DNA from: Priapulus caudatus
Lineage: Eukaryota; Priapulida; Priapulimorpha; Priapulimorphida; Priapulidae
NCBI RefSeq assembly: GCF_000485595.1
Contig: NW_014577075.1
Coordinates: 591,175 to 655,174, forward strand
Direction of reading: 5' to 3'
DNA: 64,000 nucleotides
Position 1 is the first letter of the stretch. The number at the start of each line of letters is the position of its first letter. The notes under the pieces were generated by a model, which did not search any database, was not told the DNA's origin, and was given only the letters and a program-made list of their open reading frames with translations. Of the stretch, positions 20,844 through 30,003 are shown one piece after another. Both the position numbers and the translations under genes were made by a program.

Positions 20844-23295
20844 GTGACACCGACACATGCAACAACCCGTTCGTCATCGATATCCGTACTATCTATTGTA
20901 ACCGTATATTGGAACCGATCAATTGCATTGTAATTGTAACTATCTAGTAAAATTGCTTATTAGTCTTAATTTTTCTGTAGGAAGCCTGGAATGGTCGTCA
21001 CAGCGCGTACGACCGAGGATGTGCAGAACGCAGTTCTGTTCGCTAACGAGCACAACATCCGCATCACGGTCGCGTCGTCTGGTCACTGCTACCTCGGCAG
21101 GTCCGCAGAGGACGGCAGTCTTCTCATCAACCTAGGAGCCATGATAGCGATGAATATCAAGACTAATGTTCCTACTCTATCAGACACGGGAGCGATCGCC
21201 ATCGTGCAGCCAGCTGTGACGAACGCCATGATTCACCCGAAGGTAGTAAACGCGTTGATAATACTATTATAGTGACCGAGTGTTGTTTGCTTTCATCGGT
21301 CAAGCAGGCGATTCCATCACCACGATGTTCAGCCAATGGTCATCGTGACCATACACGCCCACTAGCTAACGCGCGTCGTCTGGCTAGTACTAGCTTATAT
21401 ATTCTTAAACAAATACTTGCCAGAGTCGTGTTTTATTTTCCTTATTTACGAATATTGTTTGAATAGCGCCCACCGTTATAGTATTAGGCGGATTCGTGCG
21501 CGACTAATGCTTGCTTGTTCAGCTCATGACTGTTCATCTTTGTATAGGCTAATGATGAAGGGTATTTGGCGGCGGCGGGAAGCTGCCCATATTATATCGT
21601 AGCGCTTCTAAGATCACTGCATACCTGAGTATCCTATCTTCACCGTAATTCTTATTCATAAGTGCGCCACAGGTGCTCGAGAATACTGCGTCATGTAAAT
21701 AGTCGCTGACGGCCGTCTCGTTCCGACCCACGCTTGTCATACCTGATATGGCAGACGGGCGGTACACGATTACAAACATCACGAGCAGGAGTAGATAATA
21801 GGGATAGTAGATATAATTCGCTATTATCTACTCCTGATCACGAGGCATGTCGACGCTGAGTGGTCATACACACGTTATTCACATGCACATGCATTCAGCA
21901 TATTTTACCCACATTTCTGTATCTAATTATTTCACTGGGCGTTTTCTCGATCGCTCTACAAGCGTTTATATTTGCATACGCACACTATTGACACTGTCAG
22001 ATAACCTATTTTACTGGGGATGCAACCGCACGACCTAGGCCACGAAGTTGACCCGGCTGCGTACAAAAAAAACTTTGTTAGCGGTTCGGAGGAAGCGATC
22101 GCGTGTTTACGGCACATCGCTGCTGCGTAATTGCGCATGCGTGCATCGTCGCGGTTTTCTATAATTATACTAGTATATAAATAAATAAATAAATATTTAT
22201 TTATTTATTTATTTATTTATGATTTATTATGGCATATATATGGTAGGTGGCGTGTCGGTGCTCACCTCCGACGTGGGCGGCGGTGCACGAGACGACGACG
22301 TACTCGTCGCCACGCCCCGCTGCATCGTACATGAGGCGAGTCATCTCGGCGGCAAACTCGCGGGTGAGAAACTCCGGTTGCTGCAGACGGTTGTCGATGG
22401 CGATGGGGAAGCCCGTCGGATCGTTCACGTACTGCTGGTACTCCCAGAAGTTCGCGTAATCCTTGAACGAGCACTCCTTGCCCGTTGTCCAATCCGGACG
22501 ATAGTCGACCAGCGGCTGAACCTGCGCGCGTGCCGCCTCGTCGGCCTTGCCGTTGTGCAGGAGGGCGAAAACCACTTTCCCCGGTGTCCGGCTGCCTTGC
22601 GGGTTTGGGATGCCGGTACTGATTAAGAGGTAACCGCTCCAGTAATTGTCCATGATCGGCAGAGTGTTAAGGAAGTAATGCGTGAGTATATCCTCGGCGT
22701 AGATGTCGCTGCCGACGACGCTGTTGAATGGATACGCGCATATGAGCGACGTGAAGCCTGGGTTGGCTTCATGCAGCTTCACGGTGTACTGCGTTACGAC
22801 ACCGAAGGCGCCCCCTCCTCCGCGTATGGCCCAGAACAGGTCAGCGTCAGGCGTCGAGCGTACCTGCGAAACAGTAGAGAATACGATGGTGTGCTGACGC
22901 GTGGCGATCGGGAACACTCGTGTGATCTCGCGGACAGTCTCGGTGAAATTACGGGAAATGTCAGTCTAGTTCACTGCTGACGATAGATTATCAGTGAACA
23001 TTATCACACGTCACCTGACACCTAATTTGCGACGGCCTGCATCATTCGTCAGTACCATCCCGCACTGTATACCTGATATCCCATATACCTGGCCATCTCT
23101 ATCCGTAGTCACTGTTCCAGACTCGCTCAGCTCTGCTATAGCGCCATCGGCTAGAACCATGGTGGCCGCAATGAGGTTGTCTGCGCCAAGGCCGAGACTT
23201 CTGGTGTTCGGGCTATGACCACCGCCTATAAGAAACCCACCCATCGCAACAGTCGGACAGCTGCCAGCTGGGGCAAGGTAGCCCGCCGCACTGAC
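19750..23295 (-). CDS. FAD-linked oxidase, divergent paralogue B (exons 3-6)
   Basis: Exons are 23295-23089, 22863-22266, 21742-21625 and 20026-19750, all bounded by AG and GT with phases matching the other copies. They encode the Cys-containing flavin loop GSCPTVAMGGFLIGGGH, the LFWAIRGGGGAFGVVT core, and a BBE C-terminus YYNEPGFDIPDYAEEFWG with NCNQCVGWEK. The sequence is clearly diverged from the other copies (exon 4 is two codons longer, exon 5 one codon longer) but has no stops or frameshifts, so it looks functional at the protein level. A matching exon 2 with an intact 3' end is not found; 24,362-24,617 is the nearest candidate. Intron 5 (21,624-20,027) contains plus-strand exons 1-3a of another copy. 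The tail ends in about 15 hydrophobic residues. Confidence 0.75.
20343..20554 (+). CDS. Copy A exon 1 (signal peptide)
   Basis: The ATG at 20,343 begins MVAKIVVVAIAVMVCMVSG, a typical signal peptide with likely cleavage before KDYC. The mature N-terminus has CMPHQSCWP and ends NTYQQ with a phase-2 donor AAAG|GTTAGT. The in-frame upstream ATG at 20,214 adds residues not conserved in the divergent exon 1 at 62,139, so I prefer 20,343. Confidence 0.8.
20343..21589 (+). CDS. FAD-linked oxidase copy A: exons 1, 2 and truncated exon 3
   Basis: Exon 1 20343-20554, exon 2 20981-21242, and exon 3 starting at 21548 after TGTATAG. The sequence reads ANDEGYLAAAGSCP and loses homology at about 21,589, where it joins minus-strand paralogue B DNA. 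Residues of the flavin site seen here are His (codon 21084-21086 in SSGHCYLG) and the Cys of GSCP. Phases (2 after exon 1, 0 after exon 2) match the intact copy at 41,229-44,786. The remainder of exon 3 and exons 4-6 may be the plus-strand pieces at 24,777-27,765, displaced by about 3.2 kb. Confidence 0.75.
20762..20841. repeat. (CA)n/(CT)n microsatellite in intron 1
   Basis: CACA, a short CTCTCT stretch, then about 20 CA units. The equivalent intron-1 CA tract in other copies is where sequences from different copies are joined (24,757-24,776 and 29,237-29,291). Confidence 0.95.
20981..21242 (+). CDS. Copy A exon 2 (FAD-binding PCMH part)
   Basis: Begins after TTTTTCTGTAG and ends CCGAAG|GTAGTA. 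It encodes KPGMVVTARTTEDVQ and then RITVASSGHCYLGRS with the candidate 8-alpha-histidyl flavin residue. It reads open throughout. Minus-strand copies at 44,525-44,786 and 24,362-24,617 are close relatives. Confidence 0.85.
21625..21742 (-). CDS. Paralogue B exon 5
   Basis: It follows CATATCAG and ends CTCAG|GTATGC. It encodes MTSVGRNETAVSDY and then FSSTCGALMNKNYGED, matching exon 5 of the other copies (for example TTSVSDDMRDATLSSTCGG in copy 3) with one extra codon. It begins about 35 bp from the point where copy A exon 3 breaks. Confidence 0.75.
21780..21840. repeat. Hairpin (16-bp arms) in intron 4
   Basis: CAGGAGTAGATAATAG at about 21,787 is the inverted complement of CTATTATCTACTCCTG at about 21,822, with a loop of about 20 bp. 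Probably a small MITE remnant. Confidence 0.7.
22160..22222. repeat. (AAAT)n/(ATTT)n palindromic microsatellite
   Basis: AAAT units switch to ATTT units about the centre, giving an AT-rich palindrome within the intron of paralogue B, just downstream of exon 4. Confidence 0.9.
22266..22863 (-). CDS. Paralogue B exon 4 (central oxidase domain)
   Basis: It follows TTTCGCAG and ends GTCGGAG|GTGAGC. It encodes DADLFWAIRGGGGAFGVVTQ, then a region containing NYWSGYLLISTG, LLHNGKADEAARAQVQPL and NRLQQPEFLTREFAAEM. It is 598 nt, against 592 in the other copies. Many substitutions but no break suggest an older, maintained paralogue. Confidence 0.85.
23089..23295 (-). CDS. Paralogue B exon 3 (flavin loop)
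   Basis: 207 nt, the same length as in the intact copy at 44,018-44,224, with phase 0 at both ends. The motif GSCPTVAMGGFLIGGGHSPN carries the candidate cysteinyl-FAD residue. It ends at DRDGQ with donor CAG|GTATAT. Confidence 0.8.
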
Positions 23296-23299
23296 CTAA

Positions 23300-24038
23300 A
23301 GAACGAAAGGCGCACGGTTTCACCATCTTACTATAATTTGGCGAATGTTGTTTGTATGTATGTATGTTTGTGAAAGGCTCCGTCAGTTTGCATCCAAATA
23401 GCGCCAAATTTACAGAAGAGATCGATGAGTACACGGGACGTGTTGTAAACTATACTCGGTTGAAAACCGTTTGTTCGGTCTTAAAAAAGACACAAAAACA
23501 CAAAAAAGGTAAGCATTTGCCTGAAGATAGGGGGCGCTGTTTTGTTTACGTTCTGTTTGTATTTCGTTGTTTCAACAGGTTTCAATTTCGTGTTGTTCTG
23601 TGTATCTCTGTTCTGTGTCTGTGTGTCTGAGATTTGTGTAAGCCCCATAATGTAAGTAGAAATAACCATGTAATAATGAAGTTAAATATTCAGTAGCTAT
23701 TTAGCCATAGTTTCCCATATGCGATGTGCAAGTTGAATTTCATCAGTGCAGATTTTTTTTTGGAAGTCTGCAATGCTGTACAGTGTACGGGTGCCGTGTA
23801 CACCGATCTGTGTGGGTGTGTGTATTTCACTGTGTACTTGCCAAACAAATGGTTAATGTGTTACGTGTGAGCATGATTGCACATGTATTTGTATTGACTT
23901 CTCAACCATAAAAAAACAAACATGTGCAACAACTAAACTCTCCATATAACACCTTACACATAACACTACTCAGTCTACTGCACTGGTAACACATGCATCA
24001 CAGTCACTAAGCCCGCGCGTAGCGCGGGTTTCAGCTAG
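23300..24038 (+). mobile_element. Helitron-like non-autonomous element (3' end clear, 5' end uncertain)
   Basis: At 24,012-24,028 a 7-bp GC stem (CCCGCGC, loop GTA, GCGCGGG) is followed after a few bases by CTAG at 24,035-24,038 and then T. A short GC hairpin just before a terminal CTRR and a following T is the classical Helitron 3' end. I cannot place the 5' TC end, so the left limit is only the exon boundary. The element lies in the intron between the exon-2 candidate and exon 3 of paralogue B, in the opposite orientation. Confidence 0.55.
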
Positions 24039-24361
24039 TTTATTTAACGATATGGTAGAGATGCGGTATCTAGCACCACATAGAACTACCGGTAAGCATA
24101 AGTTTGTTCTATTGGCGTCCGTAAACGTCGTGTAAAATACCATTGCAACAGTATGTTACGTATAGAAATGTGCCTACTGGCAACTTTTTGCATATAATTT
24201 TTTTGCCATTAGACAGAGCCATTGCCACTATACGATGAGGAGGTTCCCATGTGAGTTAAGCGATGTGAGCCCGTTCTATGCGAATTGCACTGATTCATAT
24301 ATATATATATATATGTGCAGGATATGATTAACAAAATATTAAAATGTGGTATTACACTGTT

Positions 24362-24617
24362 GTGAATCACGGCGTTCGTCACAGCTGGCTGCACGATGGC
24401 GATCGCTCCCGTGTCTGATAGAGTAGGAACATTAGTCTTGATCTCCATCGCTATCATGGCTCCTAGGTTGATGAGAAGACTGCCGTCCTCTGCGGGCCTG
24501 CCGACGTAGCAGTGACCAGACGACGCGACTGTGATGCGGATGTTGTGCTCGTTAGCGAACAGAACTGCTTTCTGCACATCTTCGGTCGTACGCGCTGTGA
24601 CGACCATTCCAGGCTTC
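24362..24617 (-). pseudogene. FAD-linked oxidase exon 2, 3' end damaged
   Basis: Encodes KPGMVVTARTTEDVQ and RITVASSGHCYVGRPAED, almost identical to exon 2 at 44,525-44,786. Its last two codons and the phase-0 donor GTAGTA are replaced by unrelated sequence after ATTCAC, so splicing to exon 3 in frame is not possible at the usual site. By position it would serve paralogue B, but its sequence groups with the common copies. Confidence 0.75.
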
Positions 24618-24756
24618 CTACAGAAAAATTAAGACCAATAAGCGATTTTACTAGATATTCACAATTACAATGCAATTGATCGGTTCCAATATACGGTTAC
24701 AATAGATAGTACAGATATCGATGACGAACGGGCTGTTGCATGTGTCGGTGTCAACC

Positions 24757-24776
24757 TATGTGTGCGTGTGTGTATA
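24757..24776. repeat. Short (GT)n at a copy junction
   Basis: To its left is minus-strand intron 1; to its right is plus-strand exon 3 starting mid-exon. The right-hand end TGTGTATAG happens to form a plausible splice acceptor in front of the truncated exon. Confidence 0.7.
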
Positions 24777-24914
24777 GGAGGAGGTCACGGACCGAACACT
24801 AGAAACATCGGTCTCGGCTCTGATAACGTGATCGGCGTTACCATGGTGCTTGCCAACGGCAGCATCGCTCAACTAAAGCAGGACAGCACCATCATAACAG
24901 ACGTTGACGGAAAG
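24777..24914 (+). pseudogene. Copy 3 exon 3, 5' truncated
   Basis: It starts within the codons for GGGHGPNTRNIGLG and ends VDGK with donor AAG|GTAGGC. The first 23 residues of the exon, including the flavin-linking Cys region, are absent. Confidence 0.75.
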
Positions 24915-27765
24915 GTAGGCTACGTGCACGCGGTTCTAGCGAGTATGACATCCTTATATGCAGGACCTGCACGTTTGCCGTAGCTTAATGGGAGATTAAC
25001 TAAGACTTTACTACGGAAAAACAGAATCGACTTCGATTTTAGAACGAAACAAAATAATGAGCTTAATAAATAAAGTTATTAAGTATTAGTAGATAAGCTC
25101 AAAATAAATGTAATAAATGAGGTAGCGATACTTTTCGCCTATAATAGCCTACTCTCCGTATATGTGTGGTTTGTTTCGTGAAACGTTACAAAAAGAACAT
25201 TTTAATCGCATAAGCGTGCGGCGAAGGGAGCGGCAGACCGTCCCCAATGTTCCTCGAATTAGCATGATCATAATAATAGTACATTCTGACATTTTCTGTT
25301 TGGTATATTTGCTCGAAAATGTAATAAATTCCATTAAAAGTATGAACATGCGCATACTTTTTAAATTATATCAAAATGCTGAAAGTGCTGTATTTATAAT
25401 TTATATTAAGACGGGGTTCTGAGCTTAACATACTAGACCCGGTGCTGTTGATTCGCAGCTTCAGCACCTGGGAAGTAGCCTGACATCAGGAATCGTAGAA
25501 ACAACATGCTAACGATAAATCTTTTTTTTGCCAACACGTCAATGCTTCCTCATTATTAGTCAGTCGGGACAAAACTGTGCTCTCTTCCATAAGAAAAAAC
25601 TCAGGCTATAGGGCTATAGTCTATTGGGCTATAGGCTATAGGTACTAGGAGCGAATGCTGAGATAAAAATGCGTGTGAGTTACAGTGAATGGATCTAAGC
25701 ATGACATTCTGCGTATGCAGCGATTAGTGAAGCACCATCGACACAACAACACGATACAAAATTGATTAGCTATTGGTATCGCTCCAATATTGCTGCGCGC
25801 AGCTTTGGAGTAATGCAAAATGTACCAGTTATTTGCTGAACTACTACTATATACGTCAATCTATTGCTGCAGGAAAGTTCCAGTGATGACCCGGACTTGT
25901 TCTGGGCCATCCGCGGCGGCGGCGGTGCCTTTGGGGTCATCACCGAGTTTACAGTGAAGCTGCACAAGGCCAATACGGGGTTCACAATGTTCTACGCTAA
26001 CTTCAAGTTCAACGATGAAGTCGAGAAGAATAAGGTGTACGCAGGCGACGTGATGGCGTTCTACTTTGAAGAGGTTCTGCCAAACATGGACCAGGGCTGG
26101 AGCGGGTACATTATCCTATCTGCAGGAATACGGACGCCGGCGGGATTTACGGCAGGCAGCGTGCAATTCATCCTGCTTCACAACGGCAAGGCAACCACCG
26201 CGGAACGAGAGCAGGTGATGCCCTTAACGACCTTCCGCCCCGAATGGCAAGCCTCCGTCGCTTTTACGGATTTCCCAGATTTCTGGGAATATCAGAAGAA
26301 CGCCAACGATCCCACGGGCTTTCCTATTGGAATAGACAGTCGTCTGCAACAGATGGAGTTTCTCACAAACGACTTCGCACAGGAGATGTCGAAGCTAATG
26401 TACGATGGAGCGACTAGAGGGGAAGACTTTGCCCACATCACCTGCACGATGGTGCATGTCGGAGGTACGCGCTGCGCACATGAGTTTTACATGCATGAGA
26501 ATACGTAATGTAGATCAGGCATCCAGACAGTCAACCCTGTTTACATATATTGGGTAGAAAATCCTTTATGAATGTGTATCTATGTATGTATGTATTAGAC
26601 GGGCGGCGCATTAAATTCGCCGATTAGCTTAACCTTCCAAAACCAGGGCTCACCAGGATGTTTAACCATATTATCGCCAGTATGCTACGTATAGGGCGTC
26701 AATAATAATAATAACATGAAATTCGTCGTGTCTCTAAACACTAATAACGTGCGTAACATTACATCACATAACATTAGCGGTAACTGTTAGGAGTAGATAT
26801 CGACGGAGCTAACTCGTTTTACTCGTTCATCAAGGTCTGGCATCGGGCAACCGTAACACGACGTCGGTTAGCGACGACATGCGTGATGCGACGCTGTCAT
26901 CTACCTGCGGAGGAACATGGAACGAATATGGCGAAGAAAGCCTGCTCAAGTACGTATCTATAATCACGTAGTATTCGTGTAGAACTGTAGATGATGGAGA
27001 AGTGGAATAGCTAACGAAGGAAGAAGAAGGGGAGAGAGGAGGGGTACGAAAGAGGAGAGAGACGAGGGCGAGGAGAAGGAAAGAAGAGAGAAAGAGAGCA
27101 AGGAGAGCAGAGAAAAAAGAGAGAGAAGATAGGAGAGCTGAAAGAGAGAGAGGAGAGAGAGACAAAGAGGAAAGCGAGGAAAGAGAATGTAAGAGGGTGG
27201 GAGGGAGAGAACGAGAAAAATAGAGGAGAGAGGGGGTGTAGACAGTTTGTGGGGATGGACAGAAGAGTAAGAAAACGAAGAAGGGTTTTATAAACAGCCA
27301 AGGTAGTAGGTAGTTCAATGTTATTCAAAATCAGAATTTGAAACTGCGAATAGAAGGCGAATATAGCAGTAACCGGTATTACCGTATAATGACCGCCGTT
27401 GGCGGAAACGAGTTGTTAATTACCCATTGATATAATAAGTAAGTACATGTGTTTTTTCCCGATACAAAATACCAAGAAATAGGATGTCTATAGATAGAAA
27501 GCATAGCGTGCATGACATTCCCATCTCAATATTGGTCTGCAGCTTCTTCAAGGATGAGTGGAACCCCATGATGAGCAAATATGGCCGTGGTGTGTACTAC
27601 AACGAACCGGGGTTCGAACTCACAAACTACGCTGACGATTTCTGGGGACCAAAGTACGATCGTTTACTCGAGATCAAAGAGAAACATGATCCCAATAACG
27701 TGTTCAATTGTAATCAATGCGTTGGCTGGGAGAAGGTAGCAACCGGCAGCGGGCGACAACTGTAG
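24777..27765 (+). CDS. FAD-linked oxidase copy 3 (exon 3 truncated, exons 4-6)
   Basis: Exons 24777-24914 (3' two-thirds of exon 3, from GGGHGPN), 25873-26464, 26835-26949 and 27543-27765, all with GT-AG borders and open frames. The product contains the LFWAIRGGGGAFGVIT core and the BBE C-terminus. The block that should hold the Cys of GSCP is missing, because the exon begins at a (GT)n junction. In exon 6 a six-base insertion (TAGTCC) puts a stop right after GSGRQL, removing the hydrophobic tail present at 41,229 and 56,247. As it stands the gene lacks exons 1-2 and half of exon 3 in cis. The plus-strand exons at 20,343-21,589 could complete it. Confidence 0.7.
24915..25872. other. Copy 3 intron 3
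   Basis: AT-rich intron, shared with the copies at 43,163-44,017 and 58,216-59,169. It includes a run of CTATAG/GGCTATAG words at about 25,598-25,645. Frames such as 25,162-25,422 are conserved only because the intron is duplicated. Confidence 0.6.
25873..26464 (+). CDS. Copy 3 exon 4 (central oxidase domain)
   Basis: 592 nt, acceptor TGCTGCAG, donor GGAG|GTACGC, phase 1 exit. It encodes SDDPDLFWAIRGGGG and downstream FILLHNGKATTAEREQVM and LMYDGATRGEDFAH. About a dozen residues differ from each of the copies at 42,571 and 57,624. Confidence 0.85.
26465..26834. other. Copy 3 intron 4
   Basis: Contains ATGT and ATT/ATA short repeats. No independent feature. Confidence 0.5.
26835..26949 (+). 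CDS. Copy 3 exon 5
   Basis: 115 nt after TCATCAAG, ending CTGCTCAA|GTACGT. It encodes LASGNRNTTSVSDDMRDATL and then SSTCGGTWNEYGEE. It joins exon 6 through a split codon to give FFKDEW. Confidence 0.8.
26995..27245. repeat. Polypurine tract in intron 5
   Basis: About 250 bp of almost pure A/G on the coding strand (GAGAGAGGAG type). It is conserved as polypyrimidine at 41,800-42,040 and 56,815-57,065, where the gene is inverted. It could form triplex or R-loop structures. The 100- to 170-residue Ser/Leu-rich frames on the other strand are artefacts. Confidence 0.85.
27543..27765 (+). CDS. Copy 3 exon 6 (BBE domain, premature stop)
   Basis: Acceptor CTGCAG, then FFKDEWNPMMSKYGRG, YYNEPGFELTNYADDFWG and VFNCNQCVGWEK. 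A TAG directly after GRQL ends the frame. If the six extra bases are ignored, the downstream codons still spell a tail like that of the other copies (ending ITAHFI). The truncation is therefore recent and would give a form without the membrane-anchor signal. Confidence 0.8.
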
Positions 27766-29232
27766 TCCTACTATACATGTAGCACACTCTTGCTGACGGC
27801 TCTCATAACAGCGCATTTCATCTAAAATAAAATATTCCTAGTCGACAGGTAGATTTCTGTTACTCTGTAGAAGCGGTTGGGGATAATATGTTTATAGATT
27901 AGTGTTGTGTAGTATGGTCGCGAAGGAGTGCGTGTGTTGAATCAACATTATTAGTAGTTATCAGTAGCAGCAAGTCACATACACATACAGATAAAAGTGC
28001 TCTATCAATGCAGTTGACATCATCTTAACTGAATTTATTTCTGGACAACAGTGTACATGTTCAAATAATCGAGTAATCATAACTGTTGCGCAAAACATTG
28101 ATGCTGTTATAACCTGAATATAATTAGAGTTGCGGCAGCTTGTGAGCAATATTCGATCGTCATCGTTTATCGAAATTATGACAAGTGAGTTCCGGAACGG
28201 GCTTTAAGAGTTTACGCAGGACTAGAAAACAGCAAATAAATGCAAATATTAATTCAAATAAATGTACGTTTTATAGTTTGCACTGTGAATCATAAGAAAT
28301 TTAGCTGTCATGTGCAACAATACAAAATAATGAATACTCAATGTTTTGTTTTTTATGCACGATAGTTTGATGTCACGTGTAACCAGGCATTCAATATTTA
28401 GTTTACTCAGTAGCGTTATTACCACTACGTACGTTAGCGTACTCGAACTTATTATGTTTGTCTTGCTAAATCTTGTCTCGCAAATGACATTTATTGAAAG
28501 GCAAACACAATTTTATGTATGAGCAACGTTTCATTAAGGAAGTTGTTACTGTGCTTTCTAGTGCTGATTTAACTCACAGGGCGACCCCGCTTCCTAATAT
28601 TATACCACAAAGACCCATGCCAGAGTTTAGACGTGCGCGAATTATTGAGAAGTCGTACGTCTGTACTCAAACTACCGAGTGTATCTATATAAGCAAAACT
28701 TCCTTAAAACATCTAATACTATAGAGCTAAACTAAATCATAAATAACACAGCGTCCTATACTGTAGTATAATAGCTAAGTCCTAATAATGGGTTCAGTGA
28801 TTCGTTGTTATATTGAAAAAAAAAATCAGGGAGTTACGCTTTTGTACTCACAACACCATGTGCACATGAGTAACTTTCTAAAAATAAAAAAAATGCAGCA
28901 GTTAATTATATAATTAAAGGGCATTCTGTTTCCCCATACTGTAGCATGGAGGGAGAATGTCAAAATACATGACATGAGCATGCGCTGTATATCATGAATT
29001 TAATATTAACAAGTCGCGATTTGGTGTTCCAACAAGCAAACGCATGTGCAACTTCATCTCAAGATATCTAAATGTTTAGCGTACAATTAAATCATGACAA
29101 GGTGCTCGTTGTCCCATACTATATATATGGCATACACGTCAATGCTGCGTTAAAGCATGCGATATATATATATATATCAATAGCTAATAAATACTATTAT
29201 TTATTATTACTATTATTATTTATTAGCTCTTG

Positions 29233-29236
<4 letters not shown>
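27766..29236. repeat. 3' flank of copy 3, shared with other copies
   Basis: Non-coding. Inverted copies lie at 53,034-53,611 plus 55,395-56,246 and, in part, at 41,067-41,228. The short frame at 28,494-28,724 (SADLTHRATPLPNIIPQRP) is kept in these duplicates but I recognise no domain. The site corresponding to the 53,612-55,394 insertion is empty here, at 28,682-28,685. Confidence 0.6.
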
Positions 29237-29286
<50 letters not shown>

Positions 29287-29291
29287 GTGTG
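29160..29291. repeat. AT-rich inverted repeat and (GT)n at a copy junction
   Basis: TAGCTAATAAATA and TATTTATTAGCT flank ATT units. About 25 GT units follow at 29,239-29,291. Right of this the sequence is minus-strand intron 1 and exon 1; left of it is the plus-strand 3' flank of copy 3. Confidence 0.85.
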
Positions 29292-29498
29292 TATTATTCT
29301 ACGAATATATAGTGAAACGAAATACAAACTTGCAAATTGTGTAACAAGTACGCGCGCCATGTATGTCAAGCACGTCAAGAAGTTTCCAAATATATTGTGA
29401 TAAAAAATCTAACCGACGATATGGTATTTACAACATCATTATAAGTCCTATAGCCTTATATCTGGTACTCGGTAGGAACGGTCTACTTCGTGACTAAC

Positions 29499-29710
29499 CT
29501 TTGCTGATATGTGTTCTTCATTGTACACGCTAGCCAAAACCACGGGCCCAGGTCTGGAGTCAGAACATTTGCTTTTGTAGTGAAAGAATTGTCGAACTTC
29601 TCTATGGTTTCCGCATTCGGCCAGCACGATTGGTGAGGCATGCAGTAGTCTTTACCGCTCACCATACATACCATCACGGCGATCGCCACTACAACTATCT
29701 TAGCAGCCAT
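29499..29710 (-). CDS. FAD-linked oxidase exon 1 (signal peptide), orphan
   Basis: It encodes MAAKIVVVAIAVMVCMVSG and then KDYCMPHQSCWP, 212 nt with a phase-2 donor AAAG|GTTAGT. It reads open. The next minus-strand exon downstream is the exon 2 at 24,362-24,617, with plus-strand copy 3 in between. Confidence 0.8.
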
Positions 29711-30003
29711 TCTGTCATCTGTCGTACACATACAAATATGCCTGCTTAATATAAATATATATATTTGTTTGTATATATATATACAATATATATATGTAGT
29801 TATTGGCGATAATTCTTGTATACACACACCTACATGGATTGTTTCGAAAGTGAGAATGGCGATATCACCAGACGAGGTATATGATACTGTTCCACGGCCA
29901 AAAGGGCATGTTTACACAACACACCTATGACAACAAGTTGAACAGAAGTATGTCAAGATGGTCAATGTTGAAATGGGTGATCAGCAACTACCGAATGCAA
30001 GCG
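29711..30003. other. Upstream region of the exon at 29,499
   Basis: Possible promoter region. TATATATATACAATATATATA lies 60-90 bp upstream of the ATG. The same arrangement is upstream of the exon 1 at 39,016. No transcription start can be set from sequence alone. Confidence 0.4.

Noticed and set aside
22219-22980. Plus-strand frames of 100-135 residues
   Set aside because: Antisense shadows of paralogue B exon 4, which has the BBE-family motifs on the minus strand.
26830-27328. 160-residue Ser/Leu-rich minus-strand frame (and counterparts at 41,753-42,136 and 56,591-57,179)
   Set aside because: Antisense of exon 5 plus the polypurine intron tract. The real exon is on the other strand with matching splice phases.
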